In this document: positions 1 through 5,062 of the stretch, piece after piece
How positions within the stretch are numbered: position 1 is the first letter of the stretch
Layout of the letters: each line of letters starts with the position of its first letter
From: Chloroflexota bacterium
GTDB lineage: Bacteria; Chloroflexota; Limnocylindria; QHBO01
Direction: 5' to 3'
DNA length: 5,900 nt
Assembly (NCBI GenBank): GCA_020848055.1
Contig: JADLBB010000135.1
Coordinates: forward strand, 1-5,900
The notes under the pieces: generated by a model
Database searches by the model: none
The model's input: the letters and a program-made list of their open reading frames with translations, nothing else
What the model was told of the DNA's origin: nothing
Position numbers and translations under genes: made by a program

Positions 1-129
1 GCCGGCATGCTGCGCCCGTTCCTCGGCATCGGTTACCGGCATTTCCTGGTCGGCTTCCCGGCGCCGTTTGACGCCGAGTCGATGGAGCGCCTGGTGACCG
101 AGGTCCGCCCCGAACTCGAGCGCGGCTGA
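1..129 (+). CDS. C-terminal end of a probable LLM-class F420-dependent oxidoreductase (5' truncated by window)
   Basis: The frame is open from base 1 and ends at TGA 127-129, giving 42 residues of a C-terminus. The tail contains the segment GIGYRHFLVGFPAPFDAESM followed by a helix ending in EVRPELERG. This 'G-x-x-hydrophobic strand, then D-x-E-x-hydrophobic helix ending near P-x-L' arrangement is typical of the last strand and helix of the luciferase-like (LLM) TIM-barrel flavin/F420 oxidoreductases. The fragment carries no catalytic residue, so the family call rests on this short match and on context: it lies 11 bp upstream of cofD, at the head of an F420 synthesis cluster, where F420-dependent LLM enzymes are often found. 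The substrate cannot be inferred. Another TIM-barrel oxidoreductase is possible. Confidence 0.6.
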   Translation, partial: AGMLRPFLGIGYRHFLVGFPAPFDAESMERLVTEVRPELERG

Positions 130-132
130 GGG
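128..132 (+). promoter_or_regulatory. Shine-Dalgarno sequence of cofD
   Basis: GAGGG lies 8 nt before the GTG at 141 and overlaps the TGA stop (127-129) of the upstream gene. It supports the GTG start and suggests cofD is translated from the upstream gene's transcript. It is the clearest Shine-Dalgarno match in front of any start in this window. Confidence 0.6.
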
Positions 133-140
133 CGCCGGGC

Positions 141-1064
141 GTGCGCGTCGTCGTCCTGGCCGGCGGCACCGGTGGCACCAAGCTGGCCCACGGCTTCGCG
201 CAGCTCCCCGACGTCGAGTTGGCGGTCGTCGCCAACGTCGGTGACGATGCCGAGTTCCACGGACTGCTCGTCTGTCCGGACATCGACGCGTTGCTGTACA
301 CCCTGTCCGGCCTGATCGACGCCGAGCGCGGCTGGGGGGTGGCCGGCGACACCCACACGGCGCATGACATGTTCGCCCGCTTTGGCGAGGAGACGTGGTT
401 CACCGTCGGCGACGCCGACCTTGCCACGCATGCGTACCGCACGCGCCTGCTGCGCGAGGGTGCCTCCCTGACCGATGCGACCGCGGCCATGGCGGCGGCC
501 CTTGGCATCAGCGCCCGCATCCTGCCGGCGTCCGACGAACGCTGGCGCACCCGGATCAGGACCGATGCCGGCGAACTCGCGTTCCAGGACTGGTTTGTCC
601 GGCTCCGAACCGAGCCGGCGGCTATCGGTGTCTCCCACGACGGGCCGGGCATCGCGGCTCCGGCCGCCCTCGAGGCCGTTGCGAACGCGGACCTCGTCGT
701 CATCGGGCCGTCGAATCCCATCGTCAGCATCGGTCCCATCCTGGCGCTGGCAGGGATGGCCACGGCGGTGGCGGCACGACCGGTCATCGCGGTCAGTCCG
801 ATCATCGCCGGCGAGGCGCTCAAGGGTCCGGCCGCGCGGATGATGGAATCGCTGGGCCACGGGAGTGGTGCCGTCGCCGTCGCGCGCTATTACCACGCGC
901 TGGACGCCGGCCTGGTCGATCGCTTCGTCCTCGACGAGGCCGATGCCGCGCTGGCACCGGATATCGCGGACCTTGGCATGGCGCCGGCCGTGCTGCCGAC
1001 GATCATGCGCACCGATGCCGACCGCGCGACACTGGCGCGGACCCTCGTGGGCTCCGACCCGTAG
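141..1064 (+). CDS. cofD: 2-phospho-L-lactate transferase CofD (FbiA family)
   Basis: CofD transfers the phospho-acid moiety of the GDP-activated intermediate made by CofC onto the deazaflavin Fo, giving F420-0 (or dehydro-F420-0 if the donor derives from phosphoenolpyruvate). It is cytosolic. The 307-residue length is normal for the family. Visible motifs in order are the N-terminal nucleotide loop GGTGGTKLA (residues 8-16), NVGDD (32-36), CPDIDALLYTLSG (45-57), WGVAGDT (65-71), the WFTVGDADLATH block (86-97), FQDWFVR (148-154), IGPSNPIVSIGPIL (188-201) and VSPIIAGEALKGPA (218-231). The GTG start puts the first beta strand (RVVVLAGG) directly at the N-terminus, as in homologues, and has a GAGGG 8 nt upstream. 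It lies 11 bp after an LLM-type oxidoreductase and 34 bp before cofC. Family assignment is very secure; the exact donor (phospholactate, phosphoenolpyruvate or phosphoglycerate) is not readable from the sequence. Confidence 0.96.
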   Translation: MRVVVLAGGTGGTKLAHGFAQLPDVELAVVANVGDDAEFHGLLVCPDIDALLYTLSGLIDAERGWGVAGDTHTAHDMFARFGEETWFTVGDADLATHAYRTRLLREGASLTDATAAMAAALGISARILPASDERWRTRIRTDAGELAFQDWFVRLRTEPAAIGVSHDGPGIAAPAALEAVANADLVVIGPSNPIVSIGPILALAGMATAVAARPVIAVSPIIAGEALKGPAARMMESLGHGSGAVAVARYYHALDAGLVDRFVLDEADAALAPDIADLGMAPAVLPTIMRTDADRATLARTLVGSDP

Positions 1065-1086
1065 CGACCGTGTCGCCCGATTTCGA

Positions 1087-1092
1087 TATCCT
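1087..1092 (+). promoter_or_regulatory. Putative -10 element (TATCCT) of a leaderless cofC transcript
   Basis: TATCCT fits TANNNT and ends 6 nt before the cofC GTG at 1099, so a transcript initiated from it would begin at or next to the start codon. There is no purine-rich Shine-Dalgarno sequence in the 34-nt gap. No recognisable -35 hexamer is seen. The site is inferred from position and from the same arrangement at other starts in the window. Confidence 0.4.
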
Positions 1093-1098
1093 GCAACG

Positions 1099-1701
1099 GT
1101 GGGCGCCCGGATCATCATCCCGCACCGAGGACTCGCGCAGGCCAAGACCCGTCTGGCCACGTCGCTGAGCCCGGAGGAGCGCGCGTTCCTGGCGAGCCAG
1201 CTCCTGCAGCGCGTCCTGCGCGTGGCCCGCGAGGTGAGCAACGACGTGGTGGTCATCAGCCCCTCGCGCGAGCTGCGCGAGATCGTCGAGGAGTCCGGTG
1301 CCAGCCTGGCCGTGCAGCGCGGTCTCGGCCTCAACGAGGGGCTTGAGCAGGCCCGATTCGACGCGCTGGCCGACGGCATCGAGACGCTCGTGGTGCTGCA
1401 TGGCGACCTGCCGAACCTGTCCGCGGCCGACGTGGAAGCTCTGGCCGGATCGCTTCCGGCCGACGGGCTGCCCGGCGTGGCGATCGCGCCCGACCGCGCC
1501 GGCACCGGCACCAACGCGCTCGTGCTGCGTCCGCCCGGCGTCATCGGTTTCCGCTTCGGAGTCGGTTCGTTTGCCAGGCACCTGGCAGAGGTGGATGCTG
1601 CGGGCGTGCCGCTCGTTGCGGTCAACCGGGCCGGGCTGGCCTTCGACCTCGACACGCCCGCCGACCTGGCCCGTTGGCTCGAGATGGGCGACGCCGCGTG
1701 A
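1099..1701 (+). CDS. cofC: 2-phospho-L-lactate (or phosphoenolpyruvate) guanylyltransferase CofC/FbiD
   Basis: CofC uses GTP to guanylylate a three-carbon phospho-acid, making the activated donor that CofD couples to Fo. The 200-residue product matches the usual single-domain nucleotidyltransferase size. Motifs seen are AKTRLA (residues 15-20, the family's K-x-RL signature), GLN (77-79), GDLP (102-105), APDRAGTGTNAL (130-141), FRFGVGSFARH (151-161) and FDLDTPADL (182-190). Aspartates D103, D183 and D185 occupy the positions reported to bind metal and substrate in mycobacterial FbiD. The frame is open upstream to 865 inside cofD, but homology begins at GARIIIPHRG, so GTG 1099 is chosen; it has no Shine-Dalgarno. 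The gene overlaps cofE by 4 bp. The opening reads IIPHRG where many homologues have a lysine (P-x-K), and HGDLPNL stands where A-DLP-LL is usual. Identity is secure; substrate preference is open. Confidence 0.93.
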   Translation: MGARIIIPHRGLAQAKTRLATSLSPEERAFLASQLLQRVLRVAREVSNDVVVISPSRELREIVEESGASLAVQRGLGLNEGLEQARFDALADGIETLVVLHGDLPNLSAADVEALAGSLPADGLPGVAIAPDRAGTGTNALVLRPPGVIGFRFGVGSFARHLAEVDAAGVPLVAVNRAGLAFDLDTPADLARWLEMGDAA

Positions 1702-2456
1702 GCGTGCGGCTGGAGCTGATCGCGCTCGACGGGATCGGCGAGGTGGCGCCCGGCGACGACCTGGCGCTGGCGGTCGGGCGCGGCCTGGGTGCCAGCGGCC
1801 TCGAACTGACCGATGCCGACGTGCTGGTTGTCACGCAGAAGATCGTGTCCAAGGCCGAGGATCGACTCGTGGGCCTGGATTCGGTGGATCCGTCCGACTT
1901 CGCGCGGGACTGGGCCGATCGCTGGGGCAAGGACGCCCGGCAGGTCGAACTGGTGCTGCGCGAGTCGGCCGAGATCGTGCGGATGGGGCCCGGCGGGCTG
2001 GTCATCGGCCGCACGCGCCACGGGTTGGTGTGCGCCAACGCGGGGGTGGACGTCTCGAACGTCGGCGGCGGCGAGGTTGCCTCGTTGCTGCCGGTCGACC
2101 CGGACGCGTCCGCCCGGCGCCTGCGCGACGGCCTGCGGATGCGGCTGGGGGCAGCGCCGGCGATCGTCATCAGTGACTCGTTCGGCCGTCCGTGGCGCAA
2201 CGGCATCGTGAACGTCGCCATCGGGGCGGCAGGGATAGAGGCATTGCTCGACCTGCGCGGCCAGCCCGACGCGGCGGGCCGCGAGATGCAGGCCACGGTC
2301 ATCGCCGTCGCCGACGAGCTGGCCTCGGCCGCGGACCTTGCCGGCGGCAAGGTCGATCAGCGGCCGGTCGTGTTGGTGCGCGGCTACGCCTGGCGCCCGT
2401 CGGAGGCGGGCGCATCGGTCCTGGTCATGGAGCGCGAGCGCGACCTGTTCCCGTAG
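1698..2456 (+). CDS. cofE: Coenzyme F420-0:L-glutamate ligase CofE, stand-alone form
   Basis: CofE adds L-glutamate residues to F420-0 using GTP, building the gamma-linked polyglutamate tail. The 252-residue length is that of the stand-alone archaeal-type ligase; the FMN/nitroreductase-like C-terminal domain of actinobacterial FbiB (about 450 residues) is absent. Conserved blocks are QKIVSKAE (residues 47-54), RHGLVCANAGVDVSN (107-121), SDSFGRPWR (159-167), VAIGAAG (173-179), the RGQPDAAGREM block (187-197) and ADELASAADLAGGK (205-218), with metal- and nucleotide-binding acidic and histidine residues inside them. The GTG start at 1698 overlaps the cofC TGA as GTGA, indicating translational coupling; it places LELIALDGIGEVAPGDDL at the N-terminus as in homologues. 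The in-frame TTG at 1674 would add eight residues inside cofC and is less likely. It is the last gene of the F420 cluster. Confidence 0.95.
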   Translation: MSVRLELIALDGIGEVAPGDDLALAVGRGLGASGLELTDADVLVVTQKIVSKAEDRLVGLDSVDPSDFARDWADRWGKDARQVELVLRESAEIVRMGPGGLVIGRTRHGLVCANAGVDVSNVGGGEVASLLPVDPDASARRLRDGLRMRLGAAPAIVISDSFGRPWRNGIVNVAIGAAGIEALLDLRGQPDAAGREMQATVIAVADELASAADLAGGKVDQRPVVLVRGYAWRPSEAGASVLVMERERDLFP

Positions 2457-2480
2457 GCCGGGCGCATCGGCTATGGCTGG

Positions 2481-2673
2481 ACTTGCGTCGGGACGCATGT
2501 AACTGCGAGGCAGGTCGCTTGTTCCGACGCGACTTGCGCCGAGGCGCACCCGATGGCCAACGATCCGCGAGGAACTTGCGCCGGGGCGAAAGGAATGGCA
2601 GGAGCAAGCCCGATCCTCGTAGATGCATGCGCCGCGGTGCAAGTCGAAGGCCACGGCCTTCGCCGGGGCGCTA
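2481..2673. repeat. Intergenic cluster of related short palindromes (REP/BIME-like)
   Basis: The 217-bp non-coding gap between convergent cofE and the NTF2-like gene holds at least five variants of one hairpin. Unit A has core TGCGTC-GG-GACGCA at 2484-2497, extending with one T-T mismatch to a 20-nt palindrome at 2481-2500. Unit B is TGCGCC-GA-GGCGCA at 2535-2548. Unit C is CTTGCGCC-GG-GGCGAAAG at 2575-2592 with one G-A mismatch. Unit D is TGCGCC-GC-GGTGCA at 2628-2641, flanked by AAGT, so it reads as the same ACTTGC element in inverse orientation. Unit E is CGCC-GG-GGCG at 2661-2670. Units A, B and C share the leader ACTTGCG. Core centres are about 51, 42, 51 and 31 bp apart. No convincing reading frame occupies the region. 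A and C/D covary at stem positions (T-A versus C-G, G-T wobble), which hints at selection on the folded form. A repetitive element family or RNA structure is inferred. Confidence 0.7.
2645..2662. terminator. Perfect 8-bp hairpin between convergent genes, possible bidirectional terminator
   Basis: CGAAGGCC-AC-GGCCTTCG is a perfect inverted repeat 12 bp beyond the stop of the minus-strand NTF2-like gene and about 190 bp after cofE. Its position between convergent genes suits transcription termination in both directions. Neither side has a run of T, so it is not a canonical intrinsic terminator; it may instead be part of the palindrome cluster. Confidence 0.4.
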
Positions 2674-3009
2674 CTACGAAGGAGTCAGGAACAGGCTGAC
2701 GATCTCGCCGTTCTCGACGCGGAAGTTGGCCTCGACGTGCATCGGTTGCGCGCCCGGGCGCATGATCGTCACGTCGGCGACGTAGCTGCCGCCCATGTTG
2801 CGGCTGTCGTTGGTGTAGATCCGGAATCCGTCGCCGGCGCGGACGAACCAGCCGCCGACGCGGTCGCGGCCGCGCAGGTTGGTGCGCTCGTCGGAGCCGG
2901 GGACGCTGATCCCGAGCACGGCGTTCTCGGCGAACAGCTCGACCGCCTTCTCGCGGCGGTCGTCGTTGATCAGCTCGACGAACAGGTCGACGGTCTCGGT
3001 GGCGCCCAT
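2674..3009 (-). CDS. Small NTF2/SnoaL-like fold protein, function unknown
   Basis: The 111-residue product starts at ATG 3009-3007 and ends at TAG 2676-2674. It looks like a single-domain NTF2-like (SnoaL-type) alpha+beta protein: an N-terminal helix (ETVDLFVELINDDRREKAVELFAENAVLG, split across residues 5-33), a loop with LRGRDRVGGWFV (45-56), then three or four amphipathic strands (GFRIYTNDSRNMGG, SYVADVTIMRP, MHVEANFRVENGEIVSLFL). The 'helix, acidic loop, G-R-D-x-V-x-x-W/F, strand with V-x-x-G-x-I at the end' pattern is common in SnoaL-like proteins that act as small cyclases, isomerases or ligand carriers. No catalytic residue set can be assigned. A longer open frame extends upstream to 3756, but it runs antisense through hom; ATG 3009 is chosen because the fold begins there and a TACACT -10-like site precedes it. 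It is divergent from hom and convergent with cofE; no functional link to either is shown. Confidence 0.75.
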   Translation of the reverse strand: MGATETVDLFVELINDDRREKAVELFAENAVLGISVPGSDERTNLRGRDRVGGWFVRAGDGFRIYTNDSRNMGGSYVADVTIMRPGAQPMHVEANFRVENGEIVSLFLTPS

Positions 3010-3018
3010 GGCCGGCAA

Positions 3019-3024
3019 AGTGTA
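3019..3024 (-). promoter_or_regulatory. Putative -10 element (TACACT) of the NTF2-like gene
   Basis: On the minus strand, TACACT ends 9 nt before the ATG at 3009 and fits TANNNT. There is no Shine-Dalgarno sequence between it and the start, so a leaderless or very short-leader transcript is expected. It lies in the 45-bp divergent gap, 17 bp from the opposing -10 candidate, where the -35 region of hom would fall. Confidence 0.4.
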
Positions 3025-3041
3025 GGGCAATCGGGCCGCGC

Positions 3042-3047
3042 TAGACT
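3042..3047 (+). promoter_or_regulatory. Putative -10 element (TAGACT) of hom
   Basis: TAGACT ends 7 nt before the hom ATG at 3055 and no Shine-Dalgarno sequence intervenes, consistent with transcription starting at or next to the ATG. No TTGACA-like -35 is present; the -35 position (about 3019-3024) coincides with the -10 candidate of the divergent gene. Confidence 0.45.
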
Positions 3048-3054
3048 TCCGCCG

Positions 3055-3972
3055 ATGGATCGGCTTCGAATCGGCCTCATCGGATGGGGCACCGTGGGTT
3101 CCGCGTTCGGCGAGCTCGTGCGTGAGGGTCCCCTGCCAGTCGAACTGGCGATCGTGGCGGTGCGGGACCGCAGCCGCACCGACCTGCCGCGCGGCGTGGC
3201 GATCGGTGCGCCCGAGGACGCGCTGGAGGCGGACATCGTGGTCGAACTGGCCGGCGGCTTGGACGGCCCGCTGGCCTGGGCGCGCGCCACCCTCGACCGC
3301 GGCACCCCATACGTGACGGCCAACAAGGCGCTGCTGGCGACGCATGGCGGCGAGCTGGCCGAGCTGGCCGAGCGCCGAGTGGCGGCATTGCTGGCCAGTG
3401 CGAGCGTCGGCGGCGGCACGCCGATGATCGAAACCGTGACGCACATGGCGGCTGCGGGCCAGATCGTCCGACTGCGCGGCCTGCTCAACGCCACGACGAC
3501 CTTCATCCTGTCGGCGATGGGCGCCGGCAACGACTACGAGTCCGCGCTGGCCGAGGCCCAGGCGGCGGGCTACGCGGAAGCCGATCCGAGCTTCGACGTC
3601 GAAGGCCGTGACGCGGCCCAGAAGCTGGCCATCCTGGCCTCGGTCGCCTGGCGCCGCTGGCGCCCGGAAGCCGATGTCGAGACCACCGGCATCACCCAGA
3701 CCACGGTCGAGCCGGGCCGGGTCGTGCGCCTGGTTGCCGATGGAGATCAGCAGCACCTGCGCGTCGCCCCGGCCGTACTCGACGAGCGCGACCCGCTCGC
3801 CGTGGTGGTCGGGGTCGAGAGCATGCTCGAGATCGTGTCACGCGATGGCTCCACCGTCCGGATCAGCGGCCCGGGTGCCGGCGGACGAGCCACGGCTGGC
3901 GCCGTGTACGCCGATGTGGCGCGCCTCGTCGCCGGGGAGCGCCCGATCCTGTTCGGCGGCCGAATCGGCTAG
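3055..3972 (+). CDS. hom: Homoserine dehydrogenase, short form without ACT domain
   Basis: It reduces L-aspartate 4-semialdehyde to L-homoserine with NAD(P)H, the branch step to threonine and methionine. The 305-residue protein has an N-terminal Rossmann domain with GLIGWGTVGSAF (residues 7-18), VVELAGG (62-68) and VTANKALLA (87-95), then the catalytic domain with ASVGGGTPMIE (116-126), LLNATTTFIL (143-152) and AEADPSFDVEGRDAAQKLAILA (174-195), and the C-terminal GPGAGGRATAGAV (272-284). K91, E175, D186 and K190 match yeast K117, E208, D219 and K223 in order, and the last three also in spacing. Canonical enzymes of about 430 residues end in a regulatory ACT domain; this one stops about 20 residues after GPGAGG, so threonine feedback through that domain is not expected. 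The usual NGTTN loop reads NATTT here. ATG 3055 is chosen because the Rossmann strand starts at residue 4; the frame is open further upstream antisense to the neighbour. asd follows after 9 bp. Confidence 0.94.
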   Translation: MDRLRIGLIGWGTVGSAFGELVREGPLPVELAIVAVRDRSRTDLPRGVAIGAPEDALEADIVVELAGGLDGPLAWARATLDRGTPYVTANKALLATHGGELAELAERRVAALLASASVGGGTPMIETVTHMAAAGQIVRLRGLLNATTTFILSAMGAGNDYESALAEAQAAGYAEADPSFDVEGRDAAQKLAILASVAWRRWRPEADVETTGITQTTVEPGRVVRLVADGDQQHLRVAPAVLDERDPLAVVVGVESMLEIVSRDGSTVRISGPGAGGRATAGAVYADVARLVAGERPILFGGRIG

Positions 3973-3975
3973 AGT
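3970..3975 (+). promoter_or_regulatory. Putative internal -10 element (TAGAGT) of asd, overlapping the hom stop codon
   Basis: TAGAGT contains the TAG stop of hom and ends 6 nt before the asd GTG at 3982, fitting TANNNT. The spacer CGGGTC is not a good Shine-Dalgarno match. It could give asd its own leaderless transcript, or it could simply be a stop codon with a chance T three bases later. Confidence 0.3.
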
Positions 3976-3981
3976 CGGGTC

Positions 3982-5034
3982 GTGCGAGATTCCCGAACCA
4001 CCGCGCCGGACTGGCCGATCGTCGGCGTGGTCGGAGCGCGCGGGGTGGTGGGCAGCGCGTTCTGCTCGATCCTGGCCGATGCGGGCCTGCCGGCCGAGAA
4101 CCTGCGTGCCTTTGGCTCGGGCGAGGGTGCGTCCTTGACCTTCGCCGGGGCTGACGTGCGGGTCGGAGTACTGGACGAACGAGCCGCCTCGGAGCTCGAC
4201 CTCCTGTTCCTGGCCGTGGACGGCCCGCAGAGCCGCGAGATCATGGCCGGCCCGGGCGCATCGGTGCCGCTGGTGGTCGACAACTCGAGCGCCTTCCGCC
4301 TGGCCGATGACGTGCCGCTGGTCGTGCCCGAGGCCAACGCCCACGCCGCGCGTGAGCATCACGGCAACCTGATCGCCAACCCGAACTGCACCACGGCCGC
4401 GGCGGTCGTGGTGCTGGCACCGATTCGCGATGCGGCGGGGCTGGCCTCGGTGGACCTCGCCAGCTACCAGGCCGTGAGCGGTGCCGGACGCGCCGGCCTC
4501 GACGCCTTCGCCGCCGAGCGCGGGACCGACGACCGCGACCGGGCCGCCGACTCGCCGTTCCATGGCCGCATCGCCGACAGCGTCGTGCCGCAGATCGACG
4601 TGCTCGGCGACGATGGCTGGACCGGCGAGGAGCGCAAGATCCACGCCGAACTGCGCAAGATCCTCGAGATGCCCGACCTCGACGTCGCGGCCACCGCGGT
4701 GCGGGTGCCGGTCCACACTGGCCACTCGCTGGCGCTGCACATCCGGACCGTCCGCGAGACATCGGTGGAGCAGCTCGAGGCGGCGCTGCGCGCGGCACCC
4801 GGCCTTGAGTACCGCCGGGCCGACGGCTCCGAGCGCCATCCGATGCCGCTCGACGTCGAGGGCCGGGACCCGGTCATCGTTGGCCGACTGCGTGCCATCC
4901 CCGGCCGTGAGCGCGGATTCGCCGTCTGGCTCAGCAGCGACAACCTGCGCAAGGGCGCGGCCCTGAACGCGATCCAGGTTGCCGCCGTCGCCGATCCATC
5001 ACGCTTCGCGATGCTGGTTCCGCCACCGCGCTGA
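3982..5034 (+). CDS. asd: Aspartate-semialdehyde dehydrogenase
   Basis: It converts L-aspartyl-4-phosphate to L-aspartate 4-semialdehyde with NADPH, feeding lysine/diaminopimelate synthesis and, through the neighbouring Hom, threonine and methionine. The 350-residue length is close to the usual 330-370. Seen in order: nucleotide loop GARGVVG (residues 18-24), DNSSAFR (100-106; R106 is the expected phosphate contact), NPNCTT (133-138) with catalytic C136, YQAVSGAGRAG (162-172), EERKIHAELRKIL (216-228), RVPVHTGHS (241-249) with substrate arginine R241 and general-base H248, and SDNLRKGAALNAIQ (319-332). All catalytic positions are present. The nucleotide loop has R20 where the family usually has T (GATG-x-VG). 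The GTG start gives about 10 residues before the first strand and lies 9 bp after hom; no in-frame ATG is nearby. No aspartokinase or threonine genes lie in the window; the next gene is convergent, so this is a two-gene unit. Confidence 0.95.
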   Translation: MRDSRTTAPDWPIVGVVGARGVVGSAFCSILADAGLPAENLRAFGSGEGASLTFAGADVRVGVLDERAASELDLLFLAVDGPQSREIMAGPGASVPLVVDNSSAFRLADDVPLVVPEANAHAAREHHGNLIANPNCTTAAAVVVLAPIRDAAGLASVDLASYQAVSGAGRAGLDAFAAERGTDDRDRAADSPFHGRIADSVVPQIDVLGDDGWTGEERKIHAELRKILEMPDLDVAATAVRVPVHTGHSLALHIRTVRETSVEQLEAALRAAPGLEYRRADGSERHPMPLDVEGRDPVIVGRLRAIPGRERGFAVWLSSDNLRKGAALNAIQVAAVADPSRFAMLVPPPR

Positions 5035-5062
5035 CCGCACCTCGCGCCCGGACCGCCAGACG

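Noticed and set aside
865..1098. Upstream in-frame extension of cofC inside cofD
   Set aside because: The extension is an out-of-frame reading of cofD with no family similarity; CofC similarity starts at GTG 1099.
33..2654. 873-codon open frame on the minus strand across cofD, cofC and cofE
   Set aside because: It is antisense to three securely identified genes, its composition is the R/A/G/S/P-rich low-complexity kind expected from the complement of high-GC codons, and it contains no recognisable domain.
2481..2673. CRISPR array or integron attC sites
   Set aside because: The units are imperfect, vary in orientation, have no uniform repeat-spacer structure, and no cas or integrase gene is nearby.
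2192..2785. Plus-strand open frame covering the intergenic region after cofE
   Set aside because: It begins inside cofE in another frame and ends inside the opposite-strand NTF2-like gene. The translation is arginine-rich, so the region is better explained by palindromic repeats.
2623..3054. Upstream in-frame extension of hom across the NTF2-like gene
   Set aside because: The Rossmann fold begins right after ATG 3055, and the extension is the antisense of the NTF2-like gene plus the palindrome region.
5035..5062. Terminator between convergent asd and the sulfatase-like gene
   Set aside because: The 28-bp gap shows no convincing inverted repeat or T-run.
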